This document shows positions 25,615-34,926 of a stretch of DNA of 56,636 nt, piece after piece. The notes under the pieces were generated by a model, which worked only from the letters and a program-made list of their open reading frames with translations, ran no database searches and was not told where the DNA came from. The stretch is taken from the NCBI GenBank assembly GCA_964003245.1, contig CAXFIU010000003.1, positions 1-56,636 on the forward strand, given 5' to 3'. Every line of letters starts with the position of its first letter. Within the stretch, counting starts at the first letter, position 1. This DNA is from MGIIb-O2 sp964003245. Lineage in GTDB: Archaea; Thermoplasmatota; Poseidoniia; Poseidoniales; Thalassarchaeaceae. Made by a program: the position numbers and the translations under genes.

Positions 25615-28600
25615 TCATGTAGTAGTTCTATCATCATATCTTATTGGTGAAGCACTATTTCCACGTACTCCATCCAACATATCATCTTCTATTTCAAAGA
25701 AGTCGTTTAACCAGTCTCCATCTGTGTCCCATTTTGTCGGATCAGTTCCATCAGCAATCTGATCTCCATCAATATCTAAAACCCACCAACCAAATACATA
25801 TTCTCCAAGACCGATATTAGGGAAATGATACTGGTCTCCTGCGAATCTTTGGTAAGAATCGGCCCATTCGCCGTTACACAATGTCTCGTCGTCTGTAGTG
25901 TCTAAGTATTGATAATCCAAATCATTATCATCAACAATTAATGCAAATAGTTGATCATTATTATTGATTTTATACATTCTAAAATAATTTGATGTAAGTG
26001 CTGATGAACCAGAGCATGTCCCTAACAAAGACTCTCTTAACTGCCACCATTCTTCAACATAATTACCTGAACAATCATTCAATAAAGACTGGCGGACTAA
26101 GGTTGGAGAAGATAGAGATGCATTTACCACACCATAATATTCTTGGAAATTATTGTAAGGTTGATATTCACAATTTCCTCCTGAACAGTCCCATCCTCCA
26201 TCATTATCAGCATCTTGACCAGCATCACTAGCATCTGTTGCATCATGAGTAAACCAAACCCAGTTTAAAATCGGTCTAGAAATAACATTATTAGAAATCT
26301 GTACTGGTTTTAGATTATTTGCAGAAATTTGCTCCCATTGTACTTCTATTTTAAGATAAGATGACCAATTGTCATTAGTTTCATTCCATCCTCTGTAGTA
26401 TTCATAGAAATCAGGCATCATATCTCCATCAGTATCGTTGTCTAAAGGATTTGTACCATACTTGAAAATTTCTCGACCATCACTTAGATTCATGTCCTGG
26501 ATATAATCTGTAACTTCGCCATTAGTAAAAACCGGCTTCATCACCATGGAGTCATCATCTGAGTCTGAATCCAGTGGCAATGTTCCGTTTTCATATTCCA
26601 TGATATTACTAAAGAATAAAGGAAGTACTCCATTACCAATTTGATTTTCCATATTTTCTGGTATAAATTGTCTATTCTCCCATTTCCCTTGGGTTGCTGG
26701 ATCATCTTCCCACTGCCTGTCATACCAACCATCTTCATCAGGATCGTAATTTACATCAAGTGGATTAATTGGATTCATTGACCATCGATAGTCATTAACT
26801 GGTAAATATTGACCATATATTGAGAAACAGTATTCCCAACCATCCGGCATTCCATCCCTGTCCGAGTCAGAATCTGTGGGGTCACTAATTCCTGCTAAAC
26901 TAATATTAAAATTATCAGGGTTTATCTGATTAATTAATCCCGATTTCTCAAATGAAGATATTGATTTCGAAGAAAAAGTAACATATAATTGACTTAATGC
27001 CAAGGAATAGCTCATAGATTTTTCATCCATGTATGCATTTACAGTGTCTGCACCATATGAAACAAGACCTGTTCCGTTGGGAATGCTATCAATTGCTAAT
27101 TTTTTACCATATATTCTTGATTCGAACTCTGCCAGATTATCATAAGATTCGGATGGAGAAATTATTCCATCGCCATTACAATCATATGAGTCTTCGTCAC
27201 TATCAACAGAAATATCAGTCCCCGTAAGAAGATTCATCTCCCAGCGATTATCTTCAAGATTCCATTCAGTAAACCAATATTCGTAACCATCACTCATCCC
27301 GTCTCTATCTGTATCTTCTGTTGTCGGATCTGAGACTCCAAATAGGGCTTTAAGAAGAGGTTTTGCTGTGGCTCCTCCTTGCCAATCAGCAAATTGCTGA
27401 AGTGCTAGTTGGGCCCTCCCTTCTTTGTTGAAAAGAATCCGATATACTCTATTTTCGGCCTCTGAAGGGTCAAGATACTCGGCCTCTTCCCAAAGTCTAG
27501 GTGCATCCGGAGGAGATAGCCCTCCATTGAATGGATTATTGAGTGTTAGATTGAGCTCGATCTGATCTGAAATACCATCATTATCTGAGTCATAATTTCC
27601 ATCATTAGGTACAAGAGGGTTGAGGGTCCAAACCTCATCGGTTGAGTTCCATCGTGTGAAGATTAATTCCATACCATCTAGTAACCCATCTGAATCTGTA
27701 TCAGGGTTATTGGGGTCTGCTGTTAAACCTGTAAGATTAATTTGTTCAGGTGTCAAAAATGAGCCGAAAGAACTGGAGGACTGTGCAGATAACCAGGGAT
27801 TAGGAAGATATTCGCCACCAAAGTAGAGAAGATAAAATTGAGGAACCGTAATTAGAGAATCTATCTCTGAAAGATTACTAGATATTACATTATATTCTTC
27901 CCAGTTGTTCATTCCATCTCCATCAGGATCACCTATGCGATCATTCTCGTTAACTGGATTGAGGGTCCAAGAGCTATCAAAAAGACTCCATCTAGCATGA
28001 TAAAACTCCCAACCATCTGGCATTCCATCTAGATCTGAATCGGAACTTAGTGGATTTCCTGAGCCTACATCTATTTCAGAAGTTGCATTGATTAGGTTAT
28101 TGTAATTATTACTAGCATACTTACCGAATGAACCACCGGCAAAGTCTTCCCACGTATCATTGAATAAAAATGTAGTAAAATTGTCAGGGAATGGAATATC
28201 ATTATCGGTACTGTCAGAAAAAATAATCTCAGATTTCCAATGGAACTCCATCCAATTAACTAGACTCTCTTCTAATTCCAAAATACCATTATGATTAATG
28301 TCATATCCATCACCATCTGGATTATTCAATGCATCAGAGCCATTCAAAGGATTGAGCCCCGCAGCATCCACAGACCATGAACAAGAGTATCTTGCCTCCC
28401 ATCCATCTGGTAATGTATCGCCATCTGAATCAACATTATTTGGATCAGTTGCAGTCCAATTTAAGGCGGCATCGGAGCTTTCACCATGTGAGGGGAGACC
28501 TTCATTAATGACAGTTTGAAGTAGATTAGACCATTTGTACTCACATAAATTGGAAAGTCCATCATTATCTGCATCACCTAGAGCATCATTAGGATCCCTA

Positions 28601-29120
28601 GGGTCCAATGTCCATAGATTACCGCCATTATATACATCTCCGATCCATCTTCGATTTGCAATTTCCCAACCATCCGGCATTCCATCACCATCTGAGTCTG
28701 TATCAGTAGGGTCTGTAGGTCCATCAGTTCCTCCGCCTGCACCAGAACCCAACCATCCTTCAAGATGTACAGACAAAGCTTCAGAACCAGTTATTTCATC
28801 ACAAATATACTCTTGGTTCAAATAATGGCAATCAAAATTAGTAGATTCTGTAAACCAGCCCCAATATTCTTCGCCATCAGTTAATCCATCTCCATCAGTA
28901 TCTATATTTCTCGGATCTGTTCCATTAAAACCATTTTCTGAATTAGTGATAAATCGGAACTCGTCTAGATTAGTCCAACTCCTATCGATACCTTCGCCGA
29001 ACTCAGGATTGTATAGGACACCATCGGCATCTGCATCTCTATCTCTATCATATGGATCAGTTGGATCAAGTCCGTGAATAAATTCCCAACCATCGGGCAT
29101 TCCATCAAGGTCTGAATCAG
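25615..29120 (-). repeat. Degenerate tandem repeats encoding PDGWE modules
   Basis: On the plus strand the block CCAACCATCnGGCATTCCATC recurs at about 26837, 28009, 28668 and 29086, with weaker copies between. Each encodes GMPDGWE and the following bases encode the Asp-rich loop. Another copy is near 56409 in the second TSP3 gene. Similarity extends over modules of about 350 bp, so these are protein-domain repeats and not a mobile element. Confidence 0.6.
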
Positions 29121-31335
29121 TTGATTGAGGATCAATTGGCATTATATTCATATAATTACCAGGAGAAATACCTGCGAACATTATGATTGATTCGGATGAT
29201 TCTAATGTCGTTAATGAAGTTACTAATCCTGGAAGGAATGTTTGATTTTCTGACATTCCAGTTACTCCCTGATAACCTCCTTCGAGAACCCAAGTGCCAT
29301 CTTTAGAACCAACTATTACTTGATTTTCAAATGTATGAACTGAATGAACATCGTTTGAACCTGATAACCAATTCTCTTGATTCCACATTCTCTCTGAATC
29401 AAAGGCAGTTACAGGCATTGATATCAATTTACCAGTATCAATTAAATGTAAGCCTCCAGATGTACCAATCCATGCACCAGTAATTAATTCAAAATTTCCC
29501 GAAGAATCTTTTGGCCCAGCAGGTTGCAAAATATTTACTATAGCTGATTTTGAAACATTAAGTAAATCGGCTTTTTGTACAAAATCTTCGGCGTTTTCTC
29601 TATTGAAGACCCACCAAGGAGTACCTACAGAGTCAGAACCGTCTGTAGTATTCCAGGCAACTAATCCACCATCCGTTCCTATCAAAAGTAAAGGTCCACG
29701 GCCATCCATTTCCATATGCAATGCAGTATTTACATTGGCTGCATTAACAGACAATATTTCCGAGATGGAATCAAGATAAATTAGAGAATCTATAGTTGTC
29801 CCAGATATTGATGCCGTCCATACATCTTGTCCTGAAAAAAGCATTAAATCTAGATTCCCACTACCTGTCTTAAGCACAACCATTTCATTTATTGAATCCA
29901 CAAAGATACTGGAATCCGATTCCTCAAAGGTTGATGATTCGATTTGCGGAATACCATTAATCATTTCAACTATTGATACCCCTAGGTTTGTTAATAAAAT
30001 TAGATATTCTCCCTCATCATCTGACCAATCCATCATTGAATTCAAAACTAAACCTGAAGGAAGTTCTATCATTGTAGATACCTGATTAAACGGATCCAAT
30101 ATGGTTATTCCATATTCTGAACCTACGATTAATCGATCTCTCTGATTATCAGAGATAATAGTATGTACACTAGCATCTACTAATTGTGGAGATGTTGACT
30201 GATCATATGTCAAGAAACTATCACCAGGATTGGACAAATCAATACTCCTGAGTCCAGGAGTAACTGAAACTCCTTGATCATAAAATATCATATATTCTTC
30301 ATAATTACTAAAGGATTCACCCCAACTAGATGTAGCTACTGAAGTGTCAGGAATAATATATCCGTCCCTATCCAGATCCCAGCCATCTGAATCTGAATCT
30401 ATAATTGCATCACTAGCATTTCTTGGGTCAAGCCCATAATGTACTTCCCAACCATCTGGAATTCCATCTCCAGGAACGGCTAAACCAACAGAAATAATCT
30501 CGGCCCATGAATAATAGTCTGAATCAGATTCGGTTGGATCACTACCTAACCATCCATCGCCAGTTTGTCTTTCTACAGATTTTTGGCATGATTCTGAATT
30601 TAACATGTTAATCTCACCGAAACACCACAAACCATCTCTCTCAGTTACCCAGTCTTCTGGAGTTCCGAAGAGATATTCCTCAGAATTAGTATATTTCTCC
30701 GTATCGTCTATAATTCCATTTCTATCCACATCAAAACCGTCCCCGCATCCAAATGTAAAATCTGCACATCTATCAATATCCTCCCACATATCGCTGGGGT
30801 CTAATGGATCAAACCAGAGACAAGTCCATGCATTTGTTGTGTTAAGATAACCAAGTCCGCCTTCAGTACACATATAAATTTCATAACCGTCAGGGAGACC
30901 ATCTCCGTCAGTATCTGCTACTCTAGGGTCAAGCCATTCTCTCATACCTGAATCTGTTAATTCTCCCGGCTTGCCAGTTAATGATACTCTATCTGTAAAA
31001 CATCTATCTAATGTATAAGGCCAACAATACTCAAGAAGAGCACTTGCTCCATCACGGTCATGATCAGACATATTATCCGTACCATTCCTTGAGTCCAATC
31101 CAGATATACTAATTATTTCAGTCCCTAAATTAAGAATAATATCTTCTCCAAATAATATTTCTTCATGGAAATCAGGAATCTTATCTCCATCTTCATCAGT
31201 CACTGGAGGACCTCCTCCAGCAGCATCTCCAGGGTCGACATTTTCTACCGGCGCCTGAGGCCTAGTTTGAGAAACAAAGGCTAAACTTGACAGGATTAGG
31301 ACTGTCATAAGAAGTGCTGTTTGTTTACGCCTCAT
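25615..31335 (-). CDS. Giant secreted TSP3/calcium-binding-repeat protein with beta-propeller segment
   Basis: This 1906-residue protein has a signal peptide (MRRKQTALLMTVLILSSLAF, ending RPQA). It then carries at least fifteen thrombospondin type 3-like loops of the form D-x-D-x-D-G-x-x-D-G-x-E (DTDGDGLPDGYE, DSDLDGMPDGWE, DTDRDGMSDGYE). Their aspartates suit Ca binding. The loops sit in longer modules of about 100-130 residues with the order PDGWE, a Trp-rich stretch, L-N-P, and a second loop ending W-E-E-Y. Residues about 390-750 interrupt the array with a beta-propeller-like region (GTSGGLHLIDTG, GSKDGTWVLEGG). There is no C-terminal helix, so it is either released or held by other surface proteins. 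A strong ribosome site and TATA box precede it. Role is unknown; adhesion or a surface scaffold is inferred. Confidence 0.88.
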   Translation of the reverse strand: MRRKQTALLMTVLILSSLAFVSQTRPQAPVENVDPGDAAGGGPPVTDEDGDKIPDFHEEILFGEDIILNLGTEIISISGLDSRNGTDNMSDHDRDGASALLEYCWPYTLDRCFTDRVSLTGKPGELTDSGMREWLDPRVADTDGDGLPDGYEIYMCTEGGLGYLNTTNAWTCLWFDPLDPSDMWEDIDRCADFTFGCGDGFDVDRNGIIDDTEKYTNSEEYLFGTPEDWVTERDGLWCFGEINMLNSESCQKSVERQTGDGWLGSDPTESDSDYYSWAEIISVGLAVPGDGIPDGWEVHYGLDPRNASDAIIDSDSDGWDLDRDGYIIPDTSVATSSWGESFSNYEEYMIFYDQGVSVTPGLRSIDLSNPGDSFLTYDQSTSPQLVDASVHTIISDNQRDRLIVGSEYGITILDPFNQVSTMIELPSGLVLNSMMDWSDDEGEYLILLTNLGVSIVEMINGIPQIESSTFEESDSSIFVDSINEMVVLKTGSGNLDLMLFSGQDVWTASISGTTIDSLIYLDSISEILSVNAANVNTALHMEMDGRGPLLLIGTDGGLVAWNTTDGSDSVGTPWWVFNRENAEDFVQKADLLNVSKSAIVNILQPAGPKDSSGNFELITGAWIGTSGGLHLIDTGKLISMPVTAFDSERMWNQENWLSGSNDVHSVHTFENQVIVGSKDGTWVLEGGYQGVTGMSENQTFLPGLVTSLTTLESSESIIMFAGISPGNYMNIMPIDPQSTDSDLDGMPDGWEFIHGLDPTDPYDRDRDADADGVLYNPEFGEGIDRSWTNLDEFRFITNSENGFNGTDPRNIDTDGDGLTDGEEYWGWFTESTNFDCHYLNQEYICDEITGSEALSVHLEGWLGSGAGGGTDGPTDPTDTDSDGDGMPDGWEIANRRWIGDVYNGGNLWTLDPRDPNDALGDADNDGLSNLCEYKWSNLLQTVINEGLPSHGESSDAALNWTATDPNNVDSDGDTLPDGWEARYSCSWSVDAAGLNPLNGSDALNNPDGDGYDINHNGILELEESLVNWMEFHWKSEIIFSDSTDNDIPFPDNFTTFLFNDTWEDFAGGSFGKYASNNYNNLINATSEIDVGSGNPLSSDSDLDGMPDGWEFYHARWSLFDSSWTLNPVNENDRIGDPDGDGMNNWEEYNVISSNLSEIDSLITVPQFYLLYFGGEYLPNPWLSAQSSSSFGSFLTPEQINLTGLTADPNNPDTDSDGLLDGMELIFTRWNSTDEVWTLNPLVPNDGNYDSDNDGISDQIELNLTLNNPFNGGLSPPDAPRLWEEAEYLDPSEAENRVYRILFNKEGRAQLALQQFADWQGGATAKPLLKALFGVSDPTTEDTDRDGMSDGYEYWFTEWNLEDNRWEMNLLTGTDISVDSDEDSYDCNGDGIISPSESYDNLAEFESRIYGKKLAIDSIPNGTGLVSYGADTVNAYMDEKSMSYSLALSQLYVTFSSKSISSFEKSGLINQINPDNFNISLAGISDPTDSDSDRDGMPDGWEYCFSIYGQYLPVNDYRWSMNPINPLDVNYDPDEDGWYDRQWEDDPATQGKWENRQFIPENMENQIGNGVLPLFFSNIMEYENGTLPLDSDSDDDSMVMKPVFTNGEVTDYIQDMNLSDGREIFKYGTNPLDNDTDGDMMPDFYEYYRGWNETNDNWSSYLKIEVQWEQISANNLKPVQISNNVISRPILNWVWFTHDATDASDAGQDADNDGGWDCSGGNCEYQPYNNFQEYYGVVNASLSSPTLVRQSLLNDCSGNYVEEWWQLRESLLGTCSGSSALTSNYFRMYKINNNDQLFALIVDDNDLDYQYLDTTDDETLCNGEWADSYQRFAGDQYHFPNIGLGEYVFGWWVLDIDGDQIADGTDPTKWDTDGDWLNDFFEIEDDMLDGVRGNSASPIRYDDRTTT

Positions 31336-31338
31336 GCT

Positions 31339-31350
31339 ATCACCTCTCCT
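31339..31350 (-). promoter_or_regulatory. Strong Shine-Dalgarno site of the TSP3-repeat gene
   Basis: The minus strand reads AGGAGAGGTGAT, then GC or GCT-like spacing before the ATG at 31335. The GGTGAT half matches the 3' end of archaeal 16S rRNA. It is among the longest matches in the window and suggests high expression. Confidence 0.6.
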
Positions 31351-31372
31351 TAACTACCCTTAGCGACTTTCA

Positions 31373-31382
31373 TGTATTTATG
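31373..31382 (-). promoter_or_regulatory. TATA-like box for the TSP3-repeat gene
   Basis: CATAAATACA on the minus strand is about 26 nt before a predicted start near 31352. The transcript would then begin just ahead of the ribosome site. Motif and spacing only. Confidence 0.5.
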
Positions 31383-31468
31383 ACCATGATGGAGCGTCGT
31401 TCGGACAAATATGTATGATTGACACATTATGGCGGTCTCAGAATGGTGTGAAAATTTGATTTTTTGGG

Positions 31469-31477
31469 AATATAAAA
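31469..31477 (+). promoter_or_regulatory. TATA-like box for the MBL-fold gene
   Basis: AATATAAAA lies about 26 nt before a predicted start near 31499, which leaves a leader of about 23 nt that holds the ribosome site at 31509-31517. This pair and the opposite TATA at 31373 share one divergent promoter region. Confidence 0.5.
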
Positions 31478-31508
31478 CAGATTCATTGAAGGACTAAACG
31501 TCCCCTCA

Positions 31509-31517
31509 AGAGGTGAT
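31509..31517 (+). promoter_or_regulatory. Shine-Dalgarno site that fixes a GTG start
   Basis: AAGAGGTGA ends 5 nt before GTG 31522. The alternative GTG at 31513 lies inside this site and so cannot use it. Confidence 0.6.
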
Positions 31518-31521
31518 TGAT

Positions 31522-32343
31522 GTGGGGCTACAGATTACTCATTTAGGTTCAGGTAGTAGAGGTAACTCTACCTTGCTAGAATCCGATAATTGTAAAGTAC
31601 TAATTGATTGTGGTTTCTCGCTAAAACAAACTGAAAAAAGACTATCTAGAATAGAAATTGAACCAAGTTCAATTGATGCGATTTTTATTACTCACCATCA
31701 TGGAGATCATTCTAGATCCGCCCTTAAGGCCTCTCAAAAATGGGATGCAAGACTCTATTGTAATATTGAAACTGCTATTAAAATGGGTTGGAATCCTATT
31801 TTAGATTGTAGGACATTTGGTAATCTAGAACGAATCAATGTCAATGATGAGATTAGCGTTCTTCCGATACCCATACCGCATGATGATGCGGAGAATATAG
31901 CTTTGATTGTAAGTAATGGAGATGGCAATAGAGCTGGTTTCGTCACCGACCTAGGGGAAGCAACCGTAGAATTAAAGCGACATTTGAAAGGATGTGCACA
32001 TATCTCAATTGAAGCGAATTATGATCATAGTAAATTAATGCAGGGACCATATCCAGATTCACTAAAGAGAAGAATAACTAGTAGAGGTGGCCACTTATCA
32101 AATAGTCAAACCGCAGAAATCCTGAATGAAGTTATGACGCCCGAACTCAAAACAATAGTTCTATGCCATTTATCCGATAAAAATAATGCACCACATCTAG
32201 CAGAAAGTGAAGTTTTAATGATGATAGGTGAAGAATATAAAGGAATGATATTCATATCTGAACAGTCAGGACCTGAATTTAAAATTATAATTGGAGAAAA
32301 TAATCTAGAAACTAAGATTAAGACTGAAATTAGTGACCCATGA
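31522..32343 (+). CDS. MBL-fold metallo-hydrolase (YycJ-like)
   Basis: From GTG 31522 the protein is 273 residues. It opens LQITHLGSGSRGNSTLL, the usual beginning of YycJ/PhnP-type metallo-beta-lactamase-fold proteins. The metal motif is TNHHGDH-like: ITHHHGDHS, supplying the H-x-H-x-D-H ligands. Further ligands are likely in ISIEANYDH and the late VLCHLS. Members hydrolyse phosphodiester or other ester bonds; YycJ itself is a DNA exonuclease linked to mismatch repair in Bacillus, but the archaeal relatives are not characterised, so no substrate is assigned. The last 14 bases overlap the end of the convergent STAND gene. Confidence 0.88.
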   Translation: MGLQITHLGSGSRGNSTLLESDNCKVLIDCGFSLKQTEKRLSRIEIEPSSIDAIFITHHHGDHSRSALKASQKWDARLYCNIETAIKMGWNPILDCRTFGNLERINVNDEISVLPIPIPHDDAENIALIVSNGDGNRAGFVTDLGEATVELKRHLKGCAHISIEANYDHSKLMQGPYPDSLKRRITSRGGHLSNSQTAEILNEVMTPELKTIVLCHLSDKNNAPHLAESEVLMMIGEEYKGMIFISEQSGPEFKIIIGENNLETKIKTEISDP

Positions 32344-34858
32344 CCACTCTGTGAACTGAGTTCTGTACTTCTCTCATACGATCATTAGCACCGAGTTCTC
32401 GGAAAACTGAAAGTGCTTTCTGAAGATATTCCATTCTTTGAGAACGATCCGTTTCGACTTCTCCGAGGCGAGCGAGTAATTCTCCTTTCAAATGGCGGAA
32501 ATCATTGGCTTCAGCCAATGCTAAACCTTCCAAATAATGTTCGGAAGCTTCCTCTTTTCTACCTGCGTCACTCAATACTTGCCCCAAGAGCATTTCAACT
32601 TCAACAGCACTGTGAGGATCTGCCTGTTCTGAAAGAATCTCTAAGGCACCAGAGTAATGCAACATTGCTAAATCATTATCTTTAATTTTTGCATAATATC
32701 TCCCCAATACTGCTCTGGCTCTAGCATGAAGAGTGTCTTGACCATTATCCTTAGTTTCATCGTGAGCCAGCATTGCATGATCTCGTGCACGATCTAATTC
32801 TCCCATTTCTAAAAATGCAGAAGCAAGACGTATTCTTGAATCGCATAACTCAGGATTATTTTCTGATTCAAGAAGTTCCTCGACGTTTCCGTATACTTCC
32901 AAAGCATGTCTATTATCTCTACGACGACGGAAAATATAGCCCATATTATTGTATGAACGTGCTGCTGAAACAGCATCTCTAGTCTTGATTTGAATCTCTA
33001 ATGCTTGTCTATGTAACTCTAATGCATCATCCATTGCTCCTCTTTTGACCGCTATATCGGCTCTTGATGACAATAGTCTAGCTAATTCTTTATTCTGTTT
33101 GTTTTTACGTGCTATAGGGATTGCTGCATCATATTCTTTCTCAGCATCGTTCCACTGTCCTTGAATTGATAGGATATCACCTCTTAGTTCTCTAACAATA
33201 CCCCAAGATCTAGAATCAAAACCTTCTCTATCTAAAGATCTCAAAATTCCTAGAAGTTCTGTATGCCCTGATTGGACTAGATTAGGCCCTTCTGAAGATA
33301 ATACGGATGCCAACTCTTCTATTTGATCTGAATTATTCAAATGATGAATAAATTCAATCCTATCAGTAGGGCTGGCCTTACGATTTCGATACCAATTAAC
33401 AGCATTATTGTGTAACTCATTTCGTAAATTTTGCTCCATTGAGAGAACTAAGAATTCTCTAACTAAGTCATGAACATCATAGTTCTCACTATCTGCTTGT
33501 CTAGCTAATCCTTTCTCAACTAAATCATCTAACAAATCGACTGCTGCATCAAGATCACTCAAAGCACTGAGCGGCATTGGTTCACGGAAAACTGCAATAG
33601 CTCCAAGAAGTCTCTTTTGAGGACCAGATAGTCTACTAAATATTTCCTTTTCTACAAATGTTTCTAGAGTGGCGTGGAAGGTCCCTCCGACGCTACCTCT
33701 GTTAATCAACTCGAGAACAAGTGGATGGCCTCTAGAAAGTGAATAAATATGTAGGAACTGAGAGGCATCCATGTCAGGCATTGCTGAAAGAATCTGTTTG
33801 CTTGACTCTTTATCAAGTCCCTCAAGAGGCATTACTAGTGTGAGAATTTTTCCTTCTGAGTCTTTCTCAGGAACTACCATTCTAAATGATCTGGAAAACA
33901 TGATTACGCCAACTTGATTCAGACTAGGGATTCTTGTGGCTATACCTCTTAAGATAGTGATAAGAGTCTCATCACCAACTTTATGCAAATCATCAATTAC
34001 AATTAAACTAGGAGAATTTCTAAGACCTTCAATAATTAGATCAATGGCTACGTTAGACTGAGGTATTGGAGTGGCGGCTAAGTAATCAGATAGCCCATTA
34101 TTCCCCATAGTTGCTTGCCATTCTGCAGTTGCTTCAAGGAAAGCTCTAGAGCCTTCCCAATCCTGACATCTATGATATAAAAGATTTCTTTCATGAGTAA
34201 ATCTTTCAAGAATTTTCCCTGCTAGAGCAGTTTTTCCAATACCTGCAATTCCAGGAACTAATATCGATGAAGACCTTTTTTCAAGAAGATTGACCATATC
34301 ATCTACTTCTTTCTCTCTGCCGAAAAATTTCCTAGTTCTAGGGAGATCATTGAAAGAAGTTACTAGCTGTTTTTCAATGTGTTTTGATAAGTCTCTCTCA
34401 ATTAATTCTGCAGAAAGTACAGATAAATCTAAACTACCATTATCATCGATATATCTCAAAATATCTACATGCCTTAATGGTAAGTCTGTCAACTCAAGAG
34501 CATTCACAAGAGGCACACTTTTCGAACTTCCATCAGGAAACTTAAGTCTGACATTCTGTGTACTAACTTTTTCCCAAATACCATTAGCTACTTTTATCCC
34601 ATCATCTGTAAGAAAATATGCCTTTCTCTTGCGAGAAACTCCAGTCACATGAGCCTGTCTTTCTATTAGTAGACCTTGTTCCCTCATTCCGGAGATTGCT
34701 CGAGGGACATTTGATCGGGCTATTGCAACAGAATTAGCAATACCCATCTGTGAAAGCGCAAAAGGAACTTCAACCCGTCCAGCATGCTCAACATAGTCTC
34801 TAAGATGTAATAGAATCCTCTCTTGAACGCCGGGCCTAGGCACGGCCATGTTACTCAT
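32330..34858 (-). CDS. STAND-type ATPase with winged-helix N-terminus and TPR repeats
   Basis: This is an 842-residue cytosolic protein. Residues about 8-95 form a MarR/ArsR-like winged helix (SNVPRAISGMREQGLL, then a RKRKAYFLTDDG wing). Residues about 178-480 are a STAND/NB-ARC-type ATPase opening FFGREKEVDDM. Walker A is GIAGIGKTAL with Lys209, and Walker B is LIVIDDLH with Asp289/Asp290. A winged-helix stretch follows (DVHDLVREFLV). Residues about 560-830 hold at least six TPRs (for example ADIAVKRGAMDDALELHRQAL). The layout is that of a signal-activated switch, such as MalT/AfsR-type regulators or NLR-like defence ATPases. The extra DNA-binding-like domain favours regulation, but no effector domain (TIR, nuclease) is seen. 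Start is ATG 34858 or 34849. Confidence 0.85.
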   Translation of the reverse strand: MSNMAVPRPGVQERILLHLRDYVEHAGRVEVPFALSQMGIANSVAIARSNVPRAISGMREQGLLIERQAHVTGVSRKRKAYFLTDDGIKVANGIWEKVSTQNVRLKFPDGSSKSVPLVNALELTDLPLRHVDILRYIDDNGSLDLSVLSAELIERDLSKHIEKQLVTSFNDLPRTRKFFGREKEVDDMVNLLEKRSSSILVPGIAGIGKTALAGKILERFTHERNLLYHRCQDWEGSRAFLEATAEWQATMGNNGLSDYLAATPIPQSNVAIDLIIEGLRNSPSLIVIDDLHKVGDETLITILRGIATRIPSLNQVGVIMFSRSFRMVVPEKDSEGKILTLVMPLEGLDKESSKQILSAMPDMDASQFLHIYSLSRGHPLVLELINRGSVGGTFHATLETFVEKEIFSRLSGPQKRLLGAIAVFREPMPLSALSDLDAAVDLLDDLVEKGLARQADSENYDVHDLVREFLVLSMEQNLRNELHNNAVNWYRNRKASPTDRIEFIHHLNNSDQIEELASVLSSEGPNLVQSGHTELLGILRSLDREGFDSRSWGIVRELRGDILSIQGQWNDAEKEYDAAIPIARKNKQNKELARLLSSRADIAVKRGAMDDALELHRQALEIQIKTRDAVSAARSYNNMGYIFRRRRDNRHALEVYGNVEELLESENNPELCDSRIRLASAFLEMGELDRARDHAMLAHDETKDNGQDTLHARARAVLGRYYAKIKDNDLAMLHYSGALEILSEQADPHSAVEVEMLLGQVLSDAGRKEEASEHYLEGLALAEANDFRHLKGELLARLGEVETDRSQRMEYLQKALSVFRELGANDRMREVQNSVHRVVMGH

Positions 34859-34926
34859 ATTGTTACAGCAATCTGAATCAATACATGAAGTTTCGGTGGA
34901 GAAGTCTCTGAGTTAAGTCATATGAA

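Noticed and set aside
25615..31335. Possible CRISPR-like or mobile repeats
   Set aside because: The repeated DNA blocks are imperfect, irregularly spaced and encode in-frame protein modules.
31336..31521. Possible tRNA or small RNA in the 186-bp divergent gap
   Set aside because: No cloverleaf stems or conserved tRNA loop sequence; the gap is explained by two promoters and two ribosome sites.
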